64,000 nucleotides of DNA from Cytophagales bacterium (GTDB taxonomy: Bacteria; Pseudomonadota; Gammaproteobacteria; Burkholderiales; Burkholderiaceae_C): the NCBI GenBank assembly GCA_030054145.1, contig JASGCK010000009.1, positions 20,292 to 84,291 of the forward strand, written 5' to 3'. The notes under the pieces are model-generated. The model searched no databases and had not been told where the DNA came from. It saw only the letters and a list, made by a program, of their open reading frames with translations. The position numbers and the translations under genes are program-made. This document shows positions 20,954 through 28,552 of this stretch, in pieces. Each line of letters opens with the position of its first letter. The stretch's first letter is position 1.

Positions 20954-21960
20954 TACGCGTTCTCAACAAACCTTTGCTGTTCAGCGTAGCCGCCGTAGCC
21001 GGCGCTTTAGCTATGCCACATGCCTTCAAATCTCCCTACTACATTCATTTGATGACCTTAGCTTTGATTTGGATTGTGCTTGCACAAGGCCAAAATTTAA
21101 CGCAAGGTTTTGTGGGTTATGTGTCGATCGCACAAGCAGGATTTATGGGCATAGGTGCTTACATATCCACCCTCTTGACAATGAACTTTGGGGTTTCGGT
21201 TTGGGCAACTTTAGTGGTTGCTCCTTTACTGACTGGCGCTATGGCGATCTTTGCGGGCTATCCGAGCCTGCGCGTAAAAGGGCACTACTTTTCAATCGTC
21301 ACGTTGGCCTACAACATGGTCATTTTTATTGTGTTGATGACATTTAGCGCTCTCACAGGCGGAGAGGCAGGAATACCAGATGTGCCCCGCCCAAGTGAGT
21401 TGACACTCTTTGGCCATGTCTTTAGTTTCAAGGGGCGCAGTAACCTCAATTACTATGCTTTGGCTTTGACTGCCGCAGTGCTGGCGACCACCTGTTGTGC
21501 CTTTGTGTTGCACTCCCGCGCAGGCAGAGTGATGTTGGCCATACGTCAAAACGAAGACCTGGCAGAAGCCATGGGTGTCGTGACTTCACGGTACAAGTTA
21601 TTTGCATTTGTGATGAGTTCAATTTTGGCTGGTTTGGCTGGGACTCTTTATGCTCATTACATAGGTTTTTTAAATCCTGAACCGTTCGGCGTCGATCAAT
21701 CTCTGAACATTATCTTGGCAGTCATTTTGGGCGGCAGCGGAACGCTAACAGGCCCTATTGTGGGCGCAGTTTCAGTCACATTTTTGCCTGAGCTTTTACG
21801 ATTTGCTGACAGTTTTCGGCTTATCACATATGGATTAATTTTAGTTGTGGCGACTATTTTCTTGCCTAAAGGTCTGGTGCCTTTGGTTGCCTCCATGTGG
21901 CGTTGGCTAAGAGCAAGTCAACCCACTGCAAGTCATAACAAGCCTGTCAGCAAGGCATGA
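20950..21960 (+). CDS. livM: branched-chain-type ABC importer, permease 2 (LivM family)
   Basis: Second inner-membrane permease, 336 residues, with multiple hydrophobic segments, the LivM-typical NLTQGFVGYVSIAQAGFMGIGAY, the cytoplasmic loop MLAIRQNEDLAEAMGV and the LGGSGTLTGPIVGA segment. Translationally coupled to livH by a 4-bp overlap, and followed 4 bp later by the acyl-CoA dehydrogenase gene. Confidence 0.93.
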   Translation: MIRVLNKPLLFSVAAVAGALAMPHAFKSPYYIHLMTLALIWIVLAQGQNLTQGFVGYVSIAQAGFMGIGAYISTLLTMNFGVSVWATLVVAPLLTGAMAIFAGYPSLRVKGHYFSIVTLAYNMVIFIVLMTFSALTGGEAGIPDVPRPSELTLFGHVFSFKGRSNLNYYALALTAAVLATTCCAFVLHSRAGRVMLAIRQNEDLAEAMGVVTSRYKLFAFVMSSILAGLAGTLYAHYIGFLNPEPFGVDQSLNIILAVILGGSGTLTGPIVGAVSVTFLPELLRFADSFRLITYGLILVVATIFLPKGLVPLVASMWRWLRASQPTASHNKPVSKA

Positions 21961-21964
21961 AGAA

Positions 21965-23125
21965 ATGATCATTGACACTGAAGAGCTGTCTAAGCGCGCG
22001 TTTAGCATCATCGAAGAAGCAGATCAATTTGCTCAACGACACCTAGCCCCGAATGCCGCTCAATGGGGGAGGGGCCTTTTTGATCGGCGTGCTTTATTTG
22101 AGCCTGCTGGATCTGCAGGATTATTGAGCTTACAAGTTCCGATTGAATTTGGGGGATCTGATTTGTCATTCGCTGACAAAGTCAAGGTTCTGTACAAGCT
22201 AGCGCGGATTGATTTCAGTGCTGCTATGGCATTGGTGAATTCACACAACGTTGCTGTGCAGCTTGTGAAGGCATCCCCCCATCAGTTGGCACCTCGATAT
22301 GTGCGTGATTTACTCAGTGGCAGCATCGTTGCATGCACTGCACTTACAGAACCAGACGCTGGATCTGATTTGGGTCAAATCAAAACCACTGCCATTCGAA
22401 GTGGTGATGGTTGGTTGCTTAACGGTTCAAAGACTTGGATCATCAATGCTGTTCATGCTGACGGTGTAGTCGTTTACGCTCAGACTCAAGTGGGTTCAGG
22501 CGTCAAGGGAATTGCGGCATTTTTTATCCGTGCTGATTCACCAGGATTCGAGCGTGTTGCCGTTACAACCAACAGTGCCCTGAGCAGCATGGGGATTGGT
22601 GGATTTCGATTGACAAACGTCTATTGCGATTCATTTCACCTCTTGTATCAGCCAGGCCAGGCGTTTGTTGACATCATGGGTGCTATCAACCGTGCGCGCA
22701 CTTATGTTGCGGCAATGTGTTGCGCTATGGTGTCTCAAGCTTTATCCGATGTGAGCGTTTATGGTCATAAGCGAACTGCATTTGGCCAGTCTTTGGATCA
22801 ATATCAAGGCTGGCGATGGCAGGTAGCACAAGCTGCAACTGCATTACAAGCAGCTGAGCTCTTGGTGAGAGCTGCCTGTGTCCTCATTGACAAGGGTGGA
22901 GAGGTTCAAACTGCTGCTGCTCAAGCCAAACTTTTTGCAACAAATATGGCTCAAACTCAATTGGGAACTCTCTTGCATGCTATGGGTGCAGAAGGATTTT
23001 TAGATCACTATGCTTTTTTAAGACATCTCACTGCAGCACATACAGCTTCATTAGCCGACGGATCGACTGCGATGCTCCTTGAGCGTGTGGCAAATGACTT
23101 TCGTTTCAAACCAGGAGCAATTTAA
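21965..23125 (+). CDS. acyl-CoA dehydrogenase family protein
   Basis: FAD enzyme of 386 residues that would introduce an alpha,beta double bond in an acyl-CoA. The family motifs CTALTEPDAGSDLGQIKTTA and a WIINA segment (flavin binding) are present, and the C-terminal half has the helical QFGQSLDQYQ-like and LLHAMGAEGFLDHYAFLRHLTAA-type region. The usual base (Glu in YEGT-type loops) is not obvious: the loop reads LADGSTAMLLERV, so Asp in ADGST may take that place. Packed between livM and the dehydrogenase gene, whose ATG follows its stop directly. Confidence 0.88.
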   Translation: MIIDTEELSKRAFSIIEEADQFAQRHLAPNAAQWGRGLFDRRALFEPAGSAGLLSLQVPIEFGGSDLSFADKVKVLYKLARIDFSAAMALVNSHNVAVQLVKASPHQLAPRYVRDLLSGSIVACTALTEPDAGSDLGQIKTTAIRSGDGWLLNGSKTWIINAVHADGVVVYAQTQVGSGVKGIAAFFIRADSPGFERVAVTTNSALSSMGIGGFRLTNVYCDSFHLLYQPGQAFVDIMGAINRARTYVAAMCCAMVSQALSDVSVYGHKRTAFGQSLDQYQGWRWQVAQAATALQAAELLVRAACVLIDKGGEVQTAAAQAKLFATNMAQTQLGTLLHAMGAEGFLDHYAFLRHLTAAHTASLADGSTAMLLERVANDFRFKPGAI

Positions 23126-24139
23126 ATGCACGTCTTTCAAATTGAAGGGGAATGGGGAATTGACCATTTGAAACTTTCTCAGCGTCCTGAGCCTAAAGCG
23201 AAAGATGGTGAGGTCTTGGTGCGAATGCGCGCTTCTTCGCTCAATTACCGCGATCTCGTCGTACCTGAGCGCGGCTATGGTAGCTATACTGGTCAATTGC
23301 CATTGATTCCCATCTCTGATGGGGTTGGGGAAGTCATTGATGTTGGAGCAGGTGTTACGCGTGTTCGAGTAGGTGACCGAGTCTGTCCCACTTACTTTCA
23401 GGGTTGGATTGCGGGCGAACCAGATTTGCAGAGACTAACTCAATCGCTGGGTGGACCTATTGATGGAACCATGACGGAAGTGATGTGTCTTTCTGAACAA
23501 GGTGTGGTGCCAGTCCCTGAATACCTGAGCGATATCCAAGCTGCAAGTCTTCCTTGCGCAGCATTGACTGCCTGGAGTGCTGTGGTTACTTATGGTCATG
23601 TTAAGTCAGGTGATCGAGTTCTAGTACAAGGATGCGGCGGAGTTGCTTTGTTTGCACTGCAGTTCGCCAAAAGTCTAGGAGCTCATGCCACCGTCATAAG
23701 CTCAAGCGCAGAGCGAATGGATCGTGCAATCGCTTTGGGTGCTGATGCCGTCATCAATTACCGTGAACAGCCCGAATGGGCCAAAGCCACACGCGAGATT
23801 ACTCAGGGACGTGGATACGATTTGATTTTGGAGTTGGGAGGTGAAAAAACACTTCCACAGTCTCTTCGCTGCATTCGTCCAGGCGGTACTTTAGCGATGA
23901 TTGGCATCTTGTCGGGAAGCAGTGTCAACATGTCCTTGGGCCACATCATCACCCGCCAAGTTCGCCTTCAGGGTGTGACGGTAGGGCACCGTGATGGCAT
24001 GGAGGCCATGTTGCGCGCCATGTCACAGCACAAGATAGTTCCCGTGACCGACAAGGTCTTTGCATTCGAGGAGCTCAAAGAAGCCATGACGTATTTGAAG
24101 AGTGGCGTACAGTTCGGCAAAGTCTGTATTGCCCATTAA
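23126..24139 (+). CDS. NAD(P)-dependent medium-chain dehydrogenase/reductase
   Basis: MDR superfamily protein of 337 residues with an N-terminal GroES-like fold (SSLNYRDLVV, ISDGVGEVIDVGAGV) and a Rossmann domain (VLVQGCGGVALFALQFAKSLGA). The structural-zinc cysteine cluster is absent, so it resembles the zinc-free quinone oxidoreductase/enoyl reductase side of the family more than true alcohol dehydrogenases. The start directly follows the acyl-CoA dehydrogenase stop. In this operon it may act on an acyl or enoyl intermediate, which is inference. Confidence 0.88.
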   Translation: MHVFQIEGEWGIDHLKLSQRPEPKAKDGEVLVRMRASSLNYRDLVVPERGYGSYTGQLPLIPISDGVGEVIDVGAGVTRVRVGDRVCPTYFQGWIAGEPDLQRLTQSLGGPIDGTMTEVMCLSEQGVVPVPEYLSDIQAASLPCAALTAWSAVVTYGHVKSGDRVLVQGCGGVALFALQFAKSLGAHATVISSSAERMDRAIALGADAVINYREQPEWAKATREITQGRGYDLILELGGEKTLPQSLRCIRPGGTLAMIGILSGSSVNMSLGHIITRQVRLQGVTVGHRDGMEAMLRAMSQHKIVPVTDKVFAFEELKEAMTYLKSGVQFGKVCIAH

Positions 24140-24152
24140 AAATGGGGGGCTG

Positions 24153-25685
24153 ATGTTAATTCCTATTCAACCAATCAACGTTGATCCTGAAAAAATTGCA
24201 TTTCAGATGTGCGAAAGTGGTGAACAAGTCACATTTGCACAGCTCGATGGTCGAGCCAATCAAGTTGCTCACATGGTGTCGGATCTAGGCATCCTTCCAG
24301 GCGAACACGTGGCTGTTCTGATGAACAACTGCCGCGAATTACTAGAGCTTTGCTTTGGTTTGGATAGATGTGGTGTGTATTACACGCTGATCAGTACACG
24401 CCTGACGAACGAAGAGGTTGATTACATCATCCGTGACTGTGGTGCTCGCTTGTTTGTTTATTCGGCCGCTTTGGCGTCTGTTGACCAAGCGTTTTTCTCA
24501 AAGCTGCCGAAGACGTTGAAGTGCATGAGCGTAGGAGCATGTGCTGATAAAAGGGCGCACGGGGATTGGGTGGCTGAATGTGCGATCAAGCCTACTTCTG
24601 CCAATGCACAAGCTTTGCAAGGCAGTGACATGCTTTACTCGTCGGGGACAACTGGACGCCCGAAAGGCGTGCTGTGGCCATTACCCAAGTCAGCTGCAGG
24701 ACAACAAACCATGTTGGTGAAGCTGCTGCCGCCACTGTTTGGATACGATGCCGACAGTCATTACCTGTCGACCGCACCTCTTTACCATGCCGCACCATTG
24801 CGTCACAGCATGACGGTCATCAAAATGGGAGGGACCGTCACGGTCATGGAACGGTTTGACCCATTGCTGGCTCTGCAGACCATTGAGCGATGCCGCATCA
24901 CCCACAGCCAATGGGTACCGACCATGTTTGTGCGATTGTTAAAGCTTGACCTATCGATACGAGAAAAATTCGATTTGTCATCCATGAAAATGGCTGTTCA
25001 CGCAGCCGCGCCTTGTCCTGTTGATGTCAAAGAGAAAATGATTGACTGGTGGGGTCCTATCGTGCACGAATACTATGCGGGCACTGAAAACAATGGGTTT
25101 TGTAGCATCACACCTTCTGAGTGGCTGGAGCACAAAGGCTCAGTAGGTCGCGCTTCGCAAGGAAAATTGCATATTTGTGATGAAGAAGGCGTTCCTCTAG
25201 ACGTGGGTCAAACAGGGGCTGTTTATTTCTCAGATGGTCCCCAGTTCACCTATCACAATGACCCAGCCAGTACAGCACAAACTCGCAACTCTCGGGGATG
25301 GACTACTCTCGGTGACATTGGCTATCTGGACGAGCAGGGCTACCTTTATTTGGTTGATCGAAAAGCCTTCATGATCATCAGTGGAGGAGTTAATATTTAC
25401 CCTCAAGAAATTGAAAATGTGTTGCTGCAACACCCGAAAGTGATGGATGCTGCTGTGGTTGGCGTCCCAAATAGTGATTGGGGCGAGGAAGTTAAAGCCG
25501 TCATACAACCAGTTCATGCATCCGATATTGGCCCAGCTCTGGCAGAAGAATTACAGTCATTCTGTCGTGAAAAATTAGCAGACTTTAAATGTCCAAGATC
25601 TATAGATTTCGACTTGGAGTTACCTCGTTTACCAACAGGTAAGCTTTATAAAAAATTGGTCAAAAAACGCTACTGGCCTCAATAA
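24153..25685 (+). CDS. AMP-forming acyl-CoA ligase
   Basis: Adenylate-forming acid:CoA ligase of 510 residues that would activate the imported acid to its CoA ester. The P-loop is SSGTTGRPKGVL, the A5 motif EYYAGTENNGF, A7/A8 GDIGYLDEQGYLYLVDRKAFMI, the SGGVNIYP hinge and the A10 lysine in PRLPTGKLYKK. The ATG at 24153, behind a GGGGGG ribosome site and after the previous stop (24137-24139), is chosen; an in-frame ATG at 24102 would lie inside the upstream gene. Confidence 0.93.
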   Translation: MLIPIQPINVDPEKIAFQMCESGEQVTFAQLDGRANQVAHMVSDLGILPGEHVAVLMNNCRELLELCFGLDRCGVYYTLISTRLTNEEVDYIIRDCGARLFVYSAALASVDQAFFSKLPKTLKCMSVGACADKRAHGDWVAECAIKPTSANAQALQGSDMLYSSGTTGRPKGVLWPLPKSAAGQQTMLVKLLPPLFGYDADSHYLSTAPLYHAAPLRHSMTVIKMGGTVTVMERFDPLLALQTIERCRITHSQWVPTMFVRLLKLDLSIREKFDLSSMKMAVHAAAPCPVDVKEKMIDWWGPIVHEYYAGTENNGFCSITPSEWLEHKGSVGRASQGKLHICDEEGVPLDVGQTGAVYFSDGPQFTYHNDPASTAQTRNSRGWTTLGDIGYLDEQGYLYLVDRKAFMIISGGVNIYPQEIENVLLQHPKVMDAAVVGVPNSDWGEEVKAVIQPVHASDIGPALAEELQSFCREKLADFKCPRSIDFDLELPRLPTGKLYKKLVKKRYWPQ

Positions 25686-25724
25686 GCCTTGGTAAAAAAT
25701 CATATGCCAATCGGAGAATCCTAC

Positions 25725-26369
25725 GTGTCAGAAAACCACAGCAGTCGTGTTATGTCGAGCCCTAGCAGAAGCGACAGTCGTGCCGCAACACGCACAGATA
25801 CTCGCAACGCTTTGGTTTGGTGTGGAACCGAACTTTTGACCGAACGCGGGTTTCAAATAACAGGTATTGATGAAGTGCTCAAGCGCGTGGGCGTGCCCAA
25901 GGGCTCCTTCTATCATTACTTTAAAAGTAAAGATCATTTTGGGCACGCTGTCATCGATAACTACGAAGCTTATTACGCAAAGAAAATGGATCGAATTTTT
26001 GGTGACACTTCACAGTCACCGTTACAGAGATTAGTGAACTTCACCGTGAATGCTAAAAATGGCATGGTGAAGTTTGACTTCAAGAGGGGCTGCCTTATCG
26101 GCAATCTTGGTCAAGAACTTGCTGCCCTAGATACCCAGTTTCGTGAAAGGCTGGAGGGCGTTTTGGTGTCCTGGGAAAAACGTGTTTCAGACTGCTTAAG
26201 TGAGGCTATCGATATCGGAGAACTGGCACATGGGCAAGATCCCCAAACACTCTCGCGTTTTTTCTGGGTCGGTTGGGAGGGCGCGATATTGCGGTCAAAA
26301 CTTATGCGGAGTTTGGAGCCGATAGACCAATTCACATCCATTTTCTTTAGATCTGTGTTGATGCGTTGA
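25725..26369 (+). CDS. TetR-family regulator, NemR/AcuR-like
   Basis: Transcription repressor with an N-terminal helix-turn-helix (TERGFQITGIDEVLKRVGVPKGSFYHYFKSKDHF, closest to the NemR/AcuR group) and a ligand-binding C-terminal part (HMM region TetR_C_16-like, ending in SIFFRSVLMR). The GTG at 25725 is chosen because GGAG lies 8 bp before it; ATG 25704 and TTG 25689 are alternatives that add unstructured residues. Last gene of the operon, and the probable ligand of the TAGAC-N5-GTCTA palindrome at 17128. A CoA ester or the imported acid is the likely inducer (inference). Confidence 0.9.
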   Translation: MSENHSSRVMSSPSRSDSRAATRTDTRNALVWCGTELLTERGFQITGIDEVLKRVGVPKGSFYHYFKSKDHFGHAVIDNYEAYYAKKMDRIFGDTSQSPLQRLVNFTVNAKNGMVKFDFKRGCLIGNLGQELAALDTQFRERLEGVLVSWEKRVSDCLSEAIDIGELAHGQDPQTLSRFFWVGWEGAILRSKLMRSLEPIDQFTSIFFRSVLMR

Positions 26370-26774
26370 TTTCTTGAACATGTCCTCAGACCTCAAGACC
26401 AGCTCAAATCAATTCGTTCTTGCGCTCGATCAACGTAAAAAGCGCAGTTGATGACGAAGCTGCCTGTAGCTCTGAAGATATTCTTTATCCGTATCAGTCA
26501 GGCTTCTTCATAGGCCTCAATGTCTTTGATTAACACACCCAATGATCGGCAAGCATTATTTCGGTCAGTAGCTGGCGGGCGGGTTCGGCTGGGGCCTTGG
26601 GACCCATCGTTCCATCTCACGTCGATCACGTGCCATTTCGGCCTCAACAGAGTCTTTGGGAAGTTGACGTAAGCATTCTTCCATGGCTTGTGGATCGAGC
26701 TTTTCAGCCTTTGGAAGATTTAATCAGCGATGCCTGATATTATGACGTGGACACCATCAAACAGGACTATCTTG
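26370..26774. other. 405-bp spacer after the operon
   Basis: No intact gene is present. Part of it (26498-26722) reads as a broken minus-strand coding segment, described separately. The right edge carries AGGA at 26763 as ribosome site of the methyltransferase. Confidence 0.5.
26498..26722 (-). pseudogene. possible broken minus-strand coding remnant
   Basis: The minus strand reads a protein-like stretch with many charged residues (KAEKLDPQAMEECLRQLPKD, then VEAEMARDRREMERW) ending in a stop at about 26568. In the neighbouring frame another protein-like stretch (CRSLGVLIKDIEAYEEA) ends at 26498. The change of frame at about 26575 suggests a frameshifted or decayed gene, or two short overlapping ones. 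No start codon with a ribosome site is evident and no family is recognised. Confidence 0.3.
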
Positions 26775-27392
26775 ATGCCAAAAGCTGACCACTGGGAAAA
26801 CGTCTATCGCAACAAAAAATTTGATGCTGTGAGTTGGTATGCCCCTCATTTAGGTGATTCGCTTCGACTGATTGAGCAACTTTGCCCGGATAAAACTGCG
26901 GCCATCATCGATATTGGTGCAGGTGAGTCCACTTTGGTGGATGACTTGCTGCATCATCATTACCTTGACCTGTCAGTGCTAGATATTTCGAGCACAGCCA
27001 TTGAGTTCACCAAGCAACGTCTTGGGGCACAAGCAACGCAGGTGGGTTGGCATATAGGCGACGTAACACAGTACGACTTTGGGTCCAAAAAGTTTGATCT
27101 ATGGCATGATCGCGCGGTTTTTCATTTCTTGACCGATCCAGTTGCGCGTGAGGCTTACGTCGAATTGGTTCGACGATCGGTTAGGCTTGGAGGCTATGTT
27201 CTCATGGCAACCTTCGGTCCAAACGGACCTCTACAGTGCAGCGGCCTGGAAGTCGTTAGGTACGACGATCGGCAACTTCACCACGTCTTCGGAGAAAACT
27301 TTCAGTTGATAGGAAGTGAACTCACTGAGCACCATACCCCCATGGGCACAGATCAGCAGTTTCTTTATTGCTGGTGTCAGGTCTCTCATTGA
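26775..27392 (+). CDS. class I SAM-dependent methyltransferase
   Basis: A 205-residue methyltransferase, small-molecule type. The start MPKADHWENVYRNKKFDAVSWY is usual for this group and is preceded by AGGA 8 bp upstream; a longer frame to 26730 lacks support. The SAM-binding motif I is AAIIDIGAGESTLVDDLL, followed by LDLSVLDISSTAIEF (acidic residue for the ribose) and FDLWHDRAVFHFL. The substrate is unknown. Single gene with about 130 bp on its right side free of genes. Confidence 0.9.
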   Translation: MPKADHWENVYRNKKFDAVSWYAPHLGDSLRLIEQLCPDKTAAIIDIGAGESTLVDDLLHHHYLDLSVLDISSTAIEFTKQRLGAQATQVGWHIGDVTQYDFGSKKFDLWHDRAVFHFLTDPVAREAYVELVRRSVRLGGYVLMATFGPNGPLQCSGLEVVRYDDRQLHHVFGENFQLIGSELTEHHTPMGTDQQFLYCWCQVSH

Positions 27393-27559
27393 TACCTGCC
27401 ATTTAGCTGAATGAAAAATATGAGAATACGCATAAGAAAAGCCGTCTCAACAGCTAGAACGTCGTTATGGTGCCCAAATGCTAGTTTGGCATCACCATCA
27501 AAAACTTAGGCGGTTTATGATGAGGTATGTTCTGCCCCGCCAATTATGAAAAGTTATCG

Positions 27560-28525
27560 ATGCACAAGCTACTCGCCATTTTTTTAATAGGAGCGTTCGC
27601 AGTAAGTGCGCAGGCTCAAACAGCGTTCCCCACCAAAACCATCAAAATCATTGTGCCAAACGCTGCTGGTGGCGCTGCGGATATCACCTCGCGCCAAGTC
27701 GGGCAAAAATTATCGGAAGCCTTTGGTAGCCCTGTGGTGATTGAAAACAAGCCCAGCGCAGGCGGCATTGTGGCGGCTGATATGGTTGTCAAAGCTGCGC
27801 CTGATGGACATACGCTGCTGCTTATTTCTAGTGGCACGGCCGTGAGTGCGGCGCTCTTTCAATCGCTGCCGTTTGATACGCTTAAAGACTTCACGCCTGT
27901 CTCTAAACTAGCGACGTTTGATTTGGTGATTGCCGCCTCTGATCGGGGGCGTTTTCATACGCTGGGTGAGGTGATTGCTTACGCCAAAGCCAATCCTGGC
28001 AAGCTCAATATCGGCACACCGCAAATTGGTACGACACAAAACTTTGCCGCTGAATTGTTTAAAAGCATGGCGGGCATTGAGGCGCAGCTTGTCCCGTTTA
28101 ACGGCACGCCGCCCGTGATTTCGGCGCTACGCGGCGGCGAGATCGACATCATGGTTGAAATTTTGGGACCACTCGTCGCGCAGTTCAACTCGAAGGCGCT
28201 CAGACCGCTTGCGATTATGGGCGACAAGCGCACGCCGCAGTTTGAGGGTGTGCCCACGGTGCGCGAGAGCGGCGGCTCGTTGGCTAGTTTTAATGTGTCC
28301 TCTTGGAATGGTTTGGCAGCGCCTGCAAAAACGCCCAAAGAGGTCGTCGCCAAGTTGAGCAGTGAGATTCAAAAAGCGCTTAAAAATCCAGAAGTGATAA
28401 AGAACTTGGAGGTGCTTTATCTGTATCCACAAGGCAGTACGCCCGAGGCTTTGGCTGAGACGCTTGGTGCTGACATCAAACGCTGGAGTGATGTGATGAG
28501 CCGCGCCAAAATTGCTAAGCAATAA
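27560..28525 (+). CDS. Bug-family (TTT) periplasmic solute receptor
   Basis: Periplasmic carboxylate-binding protein, 321 residues from the ATG at 27560, which starts a Sec signal peptide (MHKLLAIFLIGAFAVSAQAQ). The in-frame ATG at 27527 would put eleven polar residues in front of it. The mature part has FPTKTIKIIVPNAAGG, VIENKPSAGG and DMVVKAAPDGHTLLLIS. It is followed 27 bp later by the HMW1C-like glycosyltransferase gene, so the two may share a transcript. Ligand unknown. Confidence 0.92.
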   Translation: MHKLLAIFLIGAFAVSAQAQTAFPTKTIKIIVPNAAGGAADITSRQVGQKLSEAFGSPVVIENKPSAGGIVAADMVVKAAPDGHTLLLISSGTAVSAALFQSLPFDTLKDFTPVSKLATFDLVIAASDRGRFHTLGEVIAYAKANPGKLNIGTPQIGTTQNFAAELFKSMAGIEAQLVPFNGTPPVISALRGGEIDIMVEILGPLVAQFNSKALRPLAIMGDKRTPQFEGVPTVRESGGSLASFNVSSWNGLAAPAKTPKEVVAKLSSEIQKALKNPEVIKNLEVLYLYPQGSTPEALAETLGADIKRWSDVMSRAKIAKQ

Positions 28526-28552
28526 AAATAAACAATAAAAAATTACATAGAA

